From NCBI RefSeq assembly GCF_018343535.1, contig NZ_JAGYPF010000001.1:434001-498000 (forward strand): a stretch of 64,000 bases of DNA. Direction: 5' to 3'. The stretch is from Neobacillus rhizophilus. GTDB lineage: Bacteria > Bacillota > Bacilli > Bacillales > Cytobacillaceae. Below are positions 33,276 through 42,094 of the stretch, piece after piece. The position numbers were made by a program, and so were the translations under genes. Every line of letters starts with the position of its first letter. The stretch's first letter is position 1. The notes under the pieces were generated by a model that worked only from the letters and a program-made list of their open reading frames with translations, was not told the DNA's origin and searched no databases.

Positions 33276-34637
33276 CTATTGTGGGATGGTTTCAGTGTTT
33301 TCTTGTGGCAATATTTCTCCATTTCGATAAACAATGGATCCTTTTACGATGGTGATTCTATTTTTCCCCCTAAACGTTTTTCCAATATAAGGAGAATGGG
33401 TATGGCGGTAAAAAAGGTCATCTGCTTTCAACGTAAAGGATTCATTTAAACTAATCAATGCCAAATCGGCATCGCTTCCCTCGGCTACTGCCCCTTTTTG
33501 CGGGTAGAGGCCAAATCGTTTCGCAGGGTTGGTGGACATGGCGGCTGCAATCTTTTGCAAGGATATGTTTCTTTTGCAATATCCTTCTTCCAATAGAACG
33601 GATAAACTAGTCTGCGCACCACTTATTCCCCCCCATGCTGCAAACATATTACCGTCTTTCGAACTCTTCATTTCCGGCGGGGCAGGAGAATGGTCAGAGC
33701 CAATTACATCAATCTCACCGTTCGCAAACACTTTCCATAATTCCTCTACTTCTTCTGAGCTTCTTAATGGCGGTGCGCATTTTGCAATTGGTCCCAGCCT
33801 CGCGAAATCATCACTAGTAAGTGATAAATAATGCGGGCATGTTTCAACGGTTACATCAATTCCCTTTTTCTTCGCTTCTGTTATTAATTCAACAACTTTA
33901 CTGCTGCTTGCATGAACAATGTGGACCTTGCATCCGGTCAATTCAGCATAGGATAACAGCCTTCTGACAGCCTCCATTTCCGATATAATCGGACGGGATT
34001 CACAGTAATCCAGGGCCGAAAACTTTCCTTCTTTAATTTTACCGGCAGCTAGTACCTCCGTCATAACAGTGCTTTCTGCATGGACAGCCAAGATCGACCC
34101 AAGTCTTGCGATTTCACCCATTCCTGCCATTAGCGTGGCATCATCCGAATGATGAAATTCGTCAATTCCGCTTGGTGACATAAAGGCTTTAAATCCAATT
34201 ACACCGGTTTGAATTAGTTCCTCGAGCAATTGGACATTTTCCGGGACGAGGCCTCCCCAAAGCCGGAAATCTGTGACAGATTTCTTAATCGCTTGCTCCT
34301 GCTTTAATCGGAAACCGTAAGCATCAATTGTTGGAGGGTTGCTGTTCAATGGCATATCAAAATATGTTGTCACTCCTCCCGCCGCAAGACTTTTACTTCC
34401 GGTCAAGATGCCCTCCCAGTCCGTTCTTCCCGGTTCATTAAAATGGACATGAGTGTCGATTAATCCAGGAAAAATGTGAAGACCGCTTGCATCTATTTCC
34501 TCTTTAGCTTTCCCTTCTATCGGAATATCTCTTGTTATTTTAATTATTTTTCCATTCTTGATCCCTATTTCACCTGTAAAACTTTCCTCAGGACCAACAA
34601 CCATTCCATTACGGATAATTAGATCATATAATAGCAT
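33276..34637 (-). CDS. allB: Allantoinase
   Basis: 453 residues; binuclear metal amidohydrolase opening allantoin to allantoate. Ligands are visible: DTHVHFNEPGRTDWEG, the carboxylated lysine in GFKAFMSPSG, VHAES, HIVHASSS and GSDHSPAP. These distinguish it well from dihydropyrimidinase, and the position between ureide genes supports allantoinase (B. subtilis pucH). A PucR-box-like TGGGTTAA lies about 75 bp upstream. Probably leads an operon with the permease and pucR. Confidence 0.93.
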   Translation of the reverse strand: MLLYDLIIRNGMVVGPEESFTGEIGIKNGKIIKITRDIPIEGKAKEEIDASGLHIFPGLIDTHVHFNEPGRTDWEGILTGSKSLAAGGVTTYFDMPLNSNPPTIDAYGFRLKQEQAIKKSVTDFRLWGGLVPENVQLLEELIQTGVIGFKAFMSPSGIDEFHHSDDATLMAGMGEIARLGSILAVHAESTVMTEVLAAGKIKEGKFSALDYCESRPIISEMEAVRRLLSYAELTGCKVHIVHASSSKVVELITEAKKKGIDVTVETCPHYLSLTSDDFARLGPIAKCAPPLRSSEEVEELWKVFANGEIDVIGSDHSPAPPEMKSSKDGNMFAAWGGISGAQTSLSVLLEEGYCKRNISLQKIAAAMSTNPAKRFGLYPQKGAVAEGSDADLALISLNESFTLKADDLFYRHTHSPYIGKTFRGKNRITIVKGSIVYRNGEILPQENTETIPQ

Positions 34638-34748
34638 AATTGACTAATACCCTTCCTCTCTAAACCAAGGTCCGCATAGTGAAAACGCTGCCATTAATAT
34701 AAATTCTTTGTTAACCCATTAATTCCTCCCGTCTTTTAATATAAATTT

Positions 34749-34815
34749 AGAAAAGTTCTTATTAAAGAACTTTTCTATTTCATCCTCTCCCGAAAATGTA
34801 TGAATACGGGAGAGG
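34749..34815 (-). terminator. Tandem hairpins ending the split-transketolase operon
   Basis: Two successive hairpins in the 200-bp gap before allB: arms CCTCTCCCG/CGGGAGAGG (34784-34815, 14-nt loop) and a perfect 12-bp stem AGAAAAGTTCTT/AAGAACTTTTCT (34749-34776, 4-nt loop). They separate the TIM-barrel gene from allantoinase. Confidence 0.75.
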
Positions 34816-34841
34816 AATCATTCCTAATAAAATTGATAGAT

Positions 34842-35792
34842 TTAGAGCCTTGCCCATGCTTGGATTAAGGTTCTCTTAGACTGTGCGATAATCGCATCGG
34901 AATCCTCATTTCTAACCGGTTTTACCTCAAATGCTACAACATTTCTTGACCCTTCCCCGATATAGCCTATTTCTAATAGCATTCTTAAATATTCCGTTAA
35001 TTCCTCGACGTCATTCTCACTTCCCGGGTAGCCGAATCGCGGATGCTGGTCACCATAGGCAGGATCATTTTTATCCTTAATATAGCAATTACCGATATGA
35101 GCGTGATTAATATAATCACGAGCAATGGTTAAGGCATCCTTTGAGGTTTCCCGCTGCATCGGAAGATGGCTCAAATCCAGCATTAAGCCAAAGCTTGGGT
35201 CTACTTTTCTTACTTCCTTCGCAATTTCAACCGCCAAATGATTTGGTCCAATTAGGCATTTTTTATCGGTTTCATCATCAAAGGTTTCTAATGAGAGTAC
35301 TAGATTACCCTTCTGTCTAGCATACTGGGATAATTCAATTATCGAATCAGTAAGCAATTGGAGGGCTCTATCCACATCCTGATCCGGTTTAGGACCGCTT
35401 AAGAAACCTAATTTCGCAGCATTCAACTCATAGGCTTGGTCGATTCCGGCTTTTACAAGATCAATCGCCGCCTTCCGTTTTTCCGGATCAAACGAGTTTA
35501 AGTCGCCTTTATTGCTAAGAAGGATTGGCTGGGCACCAAAACCAACTGCCATCCGCCCGGATTGCAGCAGGGAGGAAACCTTTTGTCTTTCTGCAGGATC
35601 ATTGACCCTTGTTACTTCAATCCCTGAAAAAAAGTCATCCGTGACGATTTTCCTAACTGTTTCTGAAATTTCCCCCTCACCCTTCATGGCTTCTGGATAG
35701 GCCATAAAGTGAACAATACCAACCTGCATAAAATGTTGAAGATCTGTTTTCATATGCAATACCGGAATAAATCCGGAACTTCCCCCTTCCAC
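34842..35792 (-). CDS. TIM-barrel sugar isomerase/epimerase-like protein
   Basis: 316 residues at most, AP-endonuclease-2-like TIM barrel as in hydroxypyruvate isomerase and OtnI. Strand 1 is VGIVHFMAYP; metal ligands look like the Glu in LVLSLETFD, Asp in GLMLDLSHLP, His in NHAHIGNCY and Glu in VVAFEVKPV. The start is uncertain: a GTG at the 5' limit has no ribosome site and directly follows a hairpin, and an ATG 13 codons later is also poor. Last gene of the split-transketolase operon. I infer isomerisation of a small hydroxy-keto acid such as tartronate semialdehyde/hydroxypyruvate. Confidence 0.8.
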   Translation of the reverse strand: MEGGSSGFIPVLHMKTDLQHFMQVGIVHFMAYPEAMKGEGEISETVRKIVTDDFFSGIEVTRVNDPAERQKVSSLLQSGRMAVGFGAQPILLSNKGDLNSFDPEKRKAAIDLVKAGIDQAYELNAAKLGFLSGPKPDQDVDRALQLLTDSIIELSQYARQKGNLVLSLETFDDETDKKCLIGPNHLAVEIAKEVRKVDPSFGLMLDLSHLPMQRETSKDALTIARDYINHAHIGNCYIKDKNDPAYGDQHPRFGYPGSENDVEELTEYLRMLLEIGYIGEGSRNVVAFEVKPVRNEDSDAIIAQSKRTLIQAWARL

Positions 35793-35795
35793 AAA

Positions 35796-35824
35796 GGAAA
35801 AAAGAGTCCACTGCTCTTATTTCC
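35796..35824 (-). promoter_or_regulatory. Intercistronic hairpin before the TIM-barrel gene
   Basis: 11-bp arms with one mismatch (GGAAATAAGAG/CTCTTTTTTCC) and a 7-nt loop, between the carboligase stop and the TIM-barrel start. It could attenuate or protect the transcript and may lower expression of the last gene. Confidence 0.45.
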
Positions 35825-35840
35825 CTTTTTATTAGATTGA

Positions 35841-37571
35841 TTATTTGTTAGAATATTCAAAGCCAGTTAAACTACCGTTATTGGAGAACCCGCAAACTGC
35901 CGTTGGGTCGACAACCACTTCAATCAGGTATGGTTTGCCGCTGTCCACCGCTCGCTGCAATGCTGGTTTAATGTCATCATAGTGGGTAACAAGTTCCCCG
36001 CGGACGCCCATTCCGGCAGCGGTTTTCACAAAATCAATACCGCGCTCATCATTATCGCAGAGTTCATTTTTGTAAATCAGGTCTGTAGAGATATCGCGCT
36101 CATCATAAAACCAATTTTGTTGCTGGCGAATCAATCCAAGTAATGAATTATTCATAACGAATACGATTACGGGAATATCATGTTTAGCGGCAGTGGCAAG
36201 ATCCTGCAGGGACATTCCAAGACTTCCGTCGCCTAGAATATTGACGCTTTGACGCTCTGGGAAGGCAAGCTTCGCTGCCATAGCAGCCCCTAATCCCCAG
36301 CCCATCGTACCTGCACCGCCTGTTAATAAATAACTGCGTGGAACATAAGTTTCAAACAACTGACAGGACCAAATTTGGCTGATTCCGCAGTCATGCGATG
36401 CAAAAGCATCACGGTCTAAGAATTCGCGAAGCTCTTTCAGGGCGCGTTCCGGTCGAATCGGAAGTGTATCATAATCTTGTTTACGGGCATACTTCTTTCT
36501 CTCCTCGGTTAAATCAAGCTTCTTAATGCCTGGTTCAACCGCTGCCGCGATGCCCACATCCAAGGATTTATAAACCTCAGTTAAGCCCGCCATGAAGGAT
36601 TTCACATCGGAAACGATTCCAAGCTCCGTCTGTACGGTTTTGCCAAGTTCTTTAGGATCCAGGTTAATGTGGATAATTTTTGCATCGCGCTTAAAAATAT
36701 CCACTGCGCCGGTGCTGCGGTCTGCAAAACGGCCGCCTAGATTAATGATCAGATCCGAATTTAAGATGGTCATATTTCCGTATGGTGTATCTAGCATTGT
36801 ACCCATTCTTCCGGCAAACAGCGGATGATCGTTCGGGAAAGTATCCATCCCCATACCAGTTGTAACCACAGGGATTTGCAATGTTTCTGCCAGTTCCTTT
36901 AGCTCTTCCGTGGCATTTGCAAGGTTTACTCCACCTCCGGAAATAAGAACAGGTTTTTTCGCATCCTTTAATAGGTTTAGAACTTCATAGAGTTCCTCCT
37001 TAGATGCAGAAGGCAGTACCTCTGGCTCATCCACAAACTCATCCCAATCCACTTCAAGTTCAACCTTTTGCGTATTGATAGGAAGGTCAATTAATACCGG
37101 ACCCTTTCTTCCGGTTGTTGCAGTGGTCCATGCTTCATGAATCATTTTTGCTGCATCTTTGCCGTCTGTTAATTGGTAGACTGCTTTACAGACCGGCTTC
37201 GCCATTTCACAAATTGGCGCTTCCTGGAACTGCATTGTTCCAATAAGTGTAGATTTTTGCTGGCCTGTAAATGCAATCATTGGGATGGAATCCATCCATG
37301 CTCCATATAGTCCAGTCAGGAAGTTTGTTCCCCCAGGACCAGAAGTGGCCGCACATACACCAACCTTGCCAGTTGCCCGTGAATAGCCGTCTGCCATAAA
37401 CGCTGCGGTTTGCTCGTGACGGACAACATAAGATTTTATGTTTGTCTTCTCACGAATCGCATCATACAATGGAAGAATCGCAGCCCCTGGTACACCATAT
37501 AATTGATCCACGCCTTTTCGAACTAGATAAGCTGCAATTGCTTCAGCAGCGGTCATTTTTTGCTTTGCCAT
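35841..37571 (-). CDS. Glyoxylate-carboligase-like ThDP-dependent enzyme
   Basis: About 576 residues, three-domain ThDP enzyme of the acetolactate synthase superfamily. N-terminal PYR domain (YGVPGAAILPLYDAI), middle domain, and ThDP/Mg motif GDGSLGMSLQDL with NN. The NNSLLGLIRQ and RGIDFVKTAAGMG segments resemble glyoxylate carboligase. However, it carries Glu53 (VVRHEQTAAF), whereas E. coli Gcl is known for a Val there. The ATG follows GGGGGA and lies 1 nt after the kinase stop. The context (ureide and glyoxylate genes) supports a glyoxylate or related 2-oxoacid as substrate. It may not be a standard Gcl. Confidence 0.8.
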   Translation of the reverse strand: MAKQKMTAAEAIAAYLVRKGVDQLYGVPGAAILPLYDAIREKTNIKSYVVRHEQTAAFMADGYSRATGKVGVCAATSGPGGTNFLTGLYGAWMDSIPMIAFTGQQKSTLIGTMQFQEAPICEMAKPVCKAVYQLTDGKDAAKMIHEAWTTATTGRKGPVLIDLPINTQKVELEVDWDEFVDEPEVLPSASKEELYEVLNLLKDAKKPVLISGGGVNLANATEELKELAETLQIPVVTTGMGMDTFPNDHPLFAGRMGTMLDTPYGNMTILNSDLIINLGGRFADRSTGAVDIFKRDAKIIHINLDPKELGKTVQTELGIVSDVKSFMAGLTEVYKSLDVGIAAAVEPGIKKLDLTEERKKYARKQDYDTLPIRPERALKELREFLDRDAFASHDCGISQIWSCQLFETYVPRSYLLTGGAGTMGWGLGAAMAAKLAFPERQSVNILGDGSLGMSLQDLATAAKHDIPVIVFVMNNSLLGLIRQQQNWFYDERDISTDLIYKNELCDNDERGIDFVKTAAGMGVRGELVTHYDDIKPALQRAVDSGKPYLIEVVVDPTAVCGFSNNGSLTGFEYSNK

Positions 37572-37572
37572 G

Positions 37573-39024
37573 TTAATCCCCCAGTTCACTATCTATTTTT
37601 TTAAATATTTCCGTAATCGTGTTTTTCTGACCTACATTCCCTGGAAACACAATATAAGTTGTATTTTTAATTCTCGCTTCTTCTCCTGTGAGTAAAACAG
37701 GAACCCCTGCAGCCGCCTGGCCGAGTATTTTAGCCTTCTTGATTCCTAAACCGCTCGTAGCAATATCACTGGAGGTGATTCCTCCTTTTGCCATAATGAA
37801 TTTTGGTTTTACAGTTAAGGAGTGGACTAATTCTACTAGAGCTTGGGAGATGATTTGACTATACTGTAAATTCTCCTCCTTGCTTACCGCTTTGATGACA
37901 GTTCTGCTTGTGTAGAGTACTGTATTGTCACCATTTTTAATGGAGGCTTCTAGTAGTTTGGCGGCCCTTTCCATTTCGCCTTGTCTTTGGTTCTTTTCTA
38001 AAATCATTTCCACATTCAATTCAATTGGTCTTATATGAACCTCCGAAACTAAGTCGGAAAGCTGCTCTGTGGTCAATTTCGTATGGGAGCCGACTACCAG
38101 TAATCCACCAAAATTCTTACCGTCAGATCCTCGAGCCATTTCCTTTGCTTCAAGATATGGTTTATGGGAAAACCCACCTAATGACTTTACTAAGGAGGCG
38201 GCGGTCCTAAACAGGAAGTGCTTCCCTCCTTCAATAGCCTTTAACAGTGCCAGGGAAACAACATCCAAATCCTGATAATTGATGGCGTTCACAACAATTG
38301 GCACATTCCCGGAAGCTTTATCTAAAATTGAAAAAACTTGATCGACACCGCCGCAGCGTATATCTTCAATAGAAATGGATAATACTTGGTCCGAAGTAAA
38401 CAGTCCTTCCGATTTCTCCTGCACATAATCTGGCAGAAAAGCCTTTGAGTAGCCAAATACTGCATCCTTGGCGAATTCTGTATTGTTCACCGGAACCAGA
38501 TTTTGATTGACCAAAAGATAATGAGTATTATCGACTGTATATCGATTCCCTTCGAAAAAGGCCGGTATGATAAGGTGCCCATCAATGCTCCAGTCCAGCT
38601 TTTCGGTCAGTGCTTTTTCCAAAACGGAAATTTCTAATGGATAATGGCCGCGTAAAGTTGAGTCACTTCGGCTGATGATCGTGAAGGATACATTCAATTC
38701 CTTTGACACCACCGCTAAGTTTTCAATAATTTCTGTATTGATTCTGGCGGCTTTTTCCGGCTCATAGCTTCTCGTATTCGTTAAAATATAGAGAACTTGT
38801 GTATCCTCCTCGAGGCCTTTACGAATCCAGCGTTTATCCCAATCTGTGATAACGGAAACATCATGGACTGTCTGGACTCCAGTTGGGTCATCATCTAGCA
38901 CAATTAGCTTATGATTTAATTCTTTCAGCTTGGAAAAGATGGTTTTCCTTAATGGGGTTTCCCCCTGTAAGGTGGAAGAATTGCTGATTATTTCTTGAAA
39001 AATCATATCGGTTTTAGTTGTCAA
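37573..39024 (-). CDS. Four-carbon acid sugar kinase family protein (DUF1537)
   Basis: About 483 residues. DUF1537 kinase: N-terminal substrate domain (LIVLDDDPTGVQTVHDVSVI, IISRSDSTLRGHYPLE) and C-terminal nucleotide domain (KPKFIMAKGGITSSDIATSG, LTGEEARIKNTTYIVFPGNV). Known members phosphorylate 2-oxo-tetronates, erythronate/threonate or 3-oxo-isoapionate. The usual partner dehydrogenase and decarboxylase genes are absent. TTG after AGGAGGTG is taken as start; a GTG four codons earlier overlaps that site. It sits between transketolase and the ThDP enzyme in one operon. Confidence 0.88.
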   Translation of the reverse strand: MTTKTDMIFQEIISNSSTLQGETPLRKTIFSKLKELNHKLIVLDDDPTGVQTVHDVSVITDWDKRWIRKGLEEDTQVLYILTNTRSYEPEKAARINTEIIENLAVVSKELNVSFTIISRSDSTLRGHYPLEISVLEKALTEKLDWSIDGHLIIPAFFEGNRYTVDNTHYLLVNQNLVPVNNTEFAKDAVFGYSKAFLPDYVQEKSEGLFTSDQVLSISIEDIRCGGVDQVFSILDKASGNVPIVVNAINYQDLDVVSLALLKAIEGGKHFLFRTAASLVKSLGGFSHKPYLEAKEMARGSDGKNFGGLLVVGSHTKLTTEQLSDLVSEVHIRPIELNVEMILEKNQRQGEMERAAKLLEASIKNGDNTVLYTSRTVIKAVSKEENLQYSQIISQALVELVHSLTVKPKFIMAKGGITSSDIATSGLGIKKAKILGQAAAGVPVLLTGEEARIKNTTYIVFPGNVGQKNTITEIFKKIDSELGD

Positions 39025-39045
39025 GGCCGACGCCACCTCCTAGGT

Positions 39046-39993
39046 CTATTTGATTAATGCTGAATCGACCAGTTTTTCTGCAGTTGCAGTAATGTTTGCT
39101 GCTCTTAGTTCAAAGAAATCCAAAAGCTCATGCATTTTACCGGATACTCCGAAGCGGTCCTGTGTGCCAATCCGTTTTAAAGGCACTGGGCAATGTTCGG
39201 AAAGGACCTCCGCCACAGCGCTTCCTAATCCGCCGATTATGGAATGCTCTTCTATTGTTACGACCCTCTTAGTCTTAGCGGCAGAGGTCGCAATCGCTTC
39301 AACATCAATTGGTTTAATGGTGTGGATGTGTAGGACATCTGCTTGAATCCCTTTATTGGCAAGCGCTTCGGCTGCCTTAAAAGTTTCATCAAGCATGATT
39401 CCTGTACTGATTAAAGTGACATCGTTCCCGTCACGGTATTTTATTGCTTTTCCGATTTGGAAACGGTCTTCCTTTTTCGTGACAATTGGAACAGGCAGCT
39501 TTCCAACCCTTAAGTAAACCGGACCTTCATGGTAATATGCTGCTTCTACCGCCTTTTCCATTTCCAGGGAATCAGCTGGAACAATCACCGTCATTCTTGG
39601 TAAGGACCGCATAAGCGAAATATCTTCAAGCGGCAGGTGTGTCGCTCCTTCCTGTGCTGCCGATGTTCCGGCATTATGGCCGACAATTTTCACATTATTG
39701 TTCGAGTAGCATACTGAAATCCGCATTTGGTCATAGGCACGGCCTGTTAAAAAGTTGGCGTAAGCATTGGCAAAGGGGATTTTTCCGCCAATGGCCAATC
39801 CGGCGGCCGTCCCTACTAAGTCGCATTCAGAAATCCCGACATTAAAGAATCGGTTTGGAAATTGATCCTTGAAAAAATTTGTCATATTGGATTTAGCACA
39901 GTCTGCATCAAGTACAACCAAATCTTCATGTTGATGCCCAAGTCTTATTAAAGCTTCGCTAAAGCCTTCGCGTGGTGCTTTTTGTACTGCCAT
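39046..39993 (-). CDS. Transketolase, C-terminal subunit
   Basis: 315 residues: pyrimidine-binding domain (VVLDADCAKSNMTNFF, FFNVGISECDLVGTAAGLAI with the catalytic Glu, FANAYANFLTGRAYDQMRIS) and C-terminal domain (VTLISTGIMLDETFKAAEAL). Together with the preceding gene it makes a complete two-chain transketolase. Such split forms occur in pathways for unusual sugars (for example AptA/AptB in apiose use). The ATG directly follows the stop of the N-terminal subunit. It is distinct from housekeeping transketolase, which is a single chain. Confidence 0.92.
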   Translation of the reverse strand: MAVQKAPREGFSEALIRLGHQHEDLVVLDADCAKSNMTNFFKDQFPNRFFNVGISECDLVGTAAGLAIGGKIPFANAYANFLTGRAYDQMRISVCYSNNNVKIVGHNAGTSAAQEGATHLPLEDISLMRSLPRMTVIVPADSLEMEKAVEAAYYHEGPVYLRVGKLPVPIVTKKEDRFQIGKAIKYRDGNDVTLISTGIMLDETFKAAEALANKGIQADVLHIHTIKPIDVEAIATSAAKTKRVVTIEEHSIIGGLGSAVAEVLSEHCPVPLKRIGTQDRFGVSGKMHELLDFFELRAANITATAEKLVDSALIK

Positions 39994-40818
39994 TTAAACC
40001 AACTCCTTTAGTGCCAATTCTAGTTCCTCGTCATTTGGAGCTAACCCGTGCCACTTGTGGGTATTCTCCATAAATGAGATTCCTTTTCCCTTCACCGTGT
40101 GCGCCAGAATGGCTGTAGGCTTTCCTTTCACCGTCTTCGCCTGTTCGAACGCTGAATGGACCTCTTCAAGGTTATGTCCGTCAATTTCGATCACATGCCA
40201 GCCGAATGCTTCCCATTTGGCTTTAAAATCCTTCATGCCTTTTATGTTTTCTACGTAATCATCTAGCTGGATTTTGTTCCAGTCGATAATCGCGCAAACA
40301 TTATCCAAATTAAAGTGGGCTGTTGTCATTGCTGCTTCCCAAACTTGCCCTTCCTGTGACTCGCCATCACCAATCATCACGTAGGCTCTTCTTGGCTTGC
40401 CATCAAGTTTGGCAGCCATGGCTACTCCGTTCGCTAATGACAGCCCCTGCCCTAGTGAACCAGATGATGCATCCACCCCTGGGATATGCTCACCGCATGG
40501 GTGGCCATGAAGGCGGCCGTCCACATCTCGGAAGGTCATCAGTTCTTCAACTGGGAAGAACCCTTTTTCGGCCAAAACCGAATAATAAACTGGTGTACAG
40601 TGCCCCTTGGATAAAAAGAATATATCCCTTTCCTCCCAATCAGGCTCATTTGGATTGACATTCATATGTTCAAAAAATAAATCTGTTAATAATTCGGTTG
40701 CTGATAAAGATCCACCTGGATGCCCGCTACCCGCATGATGGGTCATTTTGACAATGTGACGGCGGATTGTTTTCGTTAATTCCTGTAAATATTCTTTACG
40801 TTCAGATGCAAGCTGCAT
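39994..40818 (-). CDS. Transketolase, N-terminal subunit
   Basis: 274 residues: ThDP pyrophosphate-binding domain with the family motifs THHAGSGHPGGSLSATELLT, LSKGHCTPVYYS, GSLGQGLSLANGVAMA and GDGESQEGQVWEAAM ... IDWN. First gene of a five-gene operon (two transketolase chains, DUF1537 kinase, carboligase-like enzyme, TIM barrel). The ribosome site AGGAGGAAGG is strong. The nearest of three promoter/operator modules places the transcription start about 17 nt before the ATG. Donor could be hydroxypyruvate, a known irreversible transketolase donor; that is inference. Confidence 0.92.
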   Translation of the reverse strand: MQLASERKEYLQELTKTIRRHIVKMTHHAGSGHPGGSLSATELLTDLFFEHMNVNPNEPDWEERDIFFLSKGHCTPVYYSVLAEKGFFPVEELMTFRDVDGRLHGHPCGEHIPGVDASSGSLGQGLSLANGVAMAAKLDGKPRRAYVMIGDGESQEGQVWEAAMTTAHFNLDNVCAIIDWNKIQLDDYVENIKGMKDFKAKWEAFGWHVIEIDGHNLEEVHSAFEQAKTVKGKPTAILAHTVKGKGISFMENTHKWHGLAPNDEELELALKELV

Positions 40819-40834
40819 TAATCCTTCCTCCTTT

Positions 40835-41017
40835 GTTGCTTATTATGAAACACAGTTTCTTTTAATGTGCAAAAAAATAATTATGCCATCTTTTTTGGGC
40901 CACCCACCCTTTTCGTTGCTTATTAGGAAACGTTGTTTCAGTTAATACCTAAAAAAAGAGCAGTTAATTATTTGAGCACATTTCGAATTATTGTTGCTTA
41001 TTATGAAACCGCGTTTC
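40835..41017 (-). promoter_or_regulatory. Three promoter/operator modules of the split-transketolase operon
   Basis: A 25-bp module occurs at 40835-40859, 40915-40939 and 40993-41017. Read on the plus strand it is GTTGCTTATTA, two free bases, then AAAC-N3-GTTTC. The dyad GAAAC-N3-GTTTC (KdgR/IclR-like) is at 40847-40859, 40927-40939 and 41005-41017. On the transcribed strand each has CATAAT or CCTAAT as a -10 followed by AAGCAAC. Spacing is 80 and 78 bp. A fourth module precedes allC. The rest of this 370-bp gap holds the IclR terminators. Confidence 0.8.
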
Positions 41018-41107
41018 TAATGTGTTTTATTAAAGAAATCATAACACCGCTTTAAAATGATTTCAATAACCTTTTTATGAATTTTCTAATTATTCTTTCG
41101 ACAAAAA

Positions 41108-41181
41108 AAGACATGATTCTCGCAGAACCATGTCTTCTCACGTTTATGTAAAAAGACATGCTCGCCTAGAGTCATGTCTTT
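41108..41181 (-). terminator. Tandem terminators of the IclR gene
   Basis: Two hairpins with the same arms, AAGACATG/CATGTCTT, at 41108-41136 and 41152-41181. The inner parts differ but also pair (TTCT/AGAA and CTC/GAG). They look like a duplicated terminator and keep IclR transcription out of the transketolase operon. Confidence 0.85.
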
Positions 41182-41188
41182 ATTTCAC

Positions 41189-41944
41189 TTATTCTCCTTT
41201 ATACCCAAGGCGTCTTGAAATCGATGAACCAACTTCAATTAACTTGTCCTTAAGTTCATCCAGCCTTGCTTCCGTCATTCTCATGGAAGGACCGGAAATA
41301 CTTACGGCACCAATCACATTTCCAAGATGATTAAATATTGGCGCAGCCATACAAGTAACACCTGGTTCATTTTCTTCCCGCTCTACTCCATAGCCCTTTT
41401 TGCGGATTTTTTGCAGATTATCCAATAATTCAACTTGGTCCGTTATTGTATTGTCTGTGTGTCTTGGCAGACCTTTTTCCTCGATCATATCCATGACCTC
41501 TTCAGTCGGCAAATATGCCAATAAAACTTTCCCAGCACTTGTGCAATGCATCGGAACACGCCTGCCAACCTGCGAGTGCATTCGCAATGTTTCACTGCCC
41601 TCTAATTTTTCAATATAGATCGCTTCTTTTTGTGAATAAATGATTAAATGGATCACTTCATTTGATAGATCTACCAATTCTTGCAAATATGGCTTTGCTT
41701 CTTTTCGGATATCAATGGAATCTAACAGCTTGGCGCTCAATTCCAAATATTTATAACCTAATTTATACTTCTTCGTATCTGGGTCCTGTTCAATGTAGCC
41801 GTGGGAGGCAAGGGTGGCTAAAATCCGAAATATAGAACTTTTATTTAAACCTAATTTTTCGGCCAGCTCCGTTACACCTAAACCGCCCTTCTGTGAACTG
41901 ACATAGTTAACAATAGTTAAGGCTCTATCAATCGATTGTACCAT
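41189..41944 (-). CDS. IclR family transcriptional regulator
   Basis: 251 residues. N-terminal winged helix (ALTIVNYVSSQKGGLGVTEL, AEKLGLNKSSIFRILATLAS) and C-terminal effector domain (AIYIEKLEGSETLRMHSQVG, PMHCTSAGKVLLAYLP, YGVEREENEPGVTCMAAPIF). IclR relatives such as AllR respond to glyoxylate in ureide regulons; KdgR binds GAAAC-N3-GTTTC-like sites. This gene lies between two operons that both carry such sites and is the best candidate to bind them. Single gene with doubled terminators. Start follows GAGGGG. Confidence 0.92.
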   Translation of the reverse strand: MVQSIDRALTIVNYVSSQKGGLGVTELAEKLGLNKSSIFRILATLASHGYIEQDPDTKKYKLGYKYLELSAKLLDSIDIRKEAKPYLQELVDLSNEVIHLIIYSQKEAIYIEKLEGSETLRMHSQVGRRVPMHCTSAGKVLLAYLPTEEVMDMIEEKGLPRHTDNTITDQVELLDNLQKIRKKGYGVEREENEPGVTCMAAPIFNHLGNVIGAVSISGPSMRMTEARLDELKDKLIEVGSSISRRLGYKGE

Positions 41945-42094
41945 GTTCCGACCCCTCTATCTTTGCTATTAATATTTATAAGGAGAATCAAATGCTGTAC
42001 TTTTCATAGAATCTATTCTGTTCTCATTATATCACTATATTTTTAAACGAAGAAAGGATATTCTCAAATGAAGAATACCCTTTCAATATCCCTA

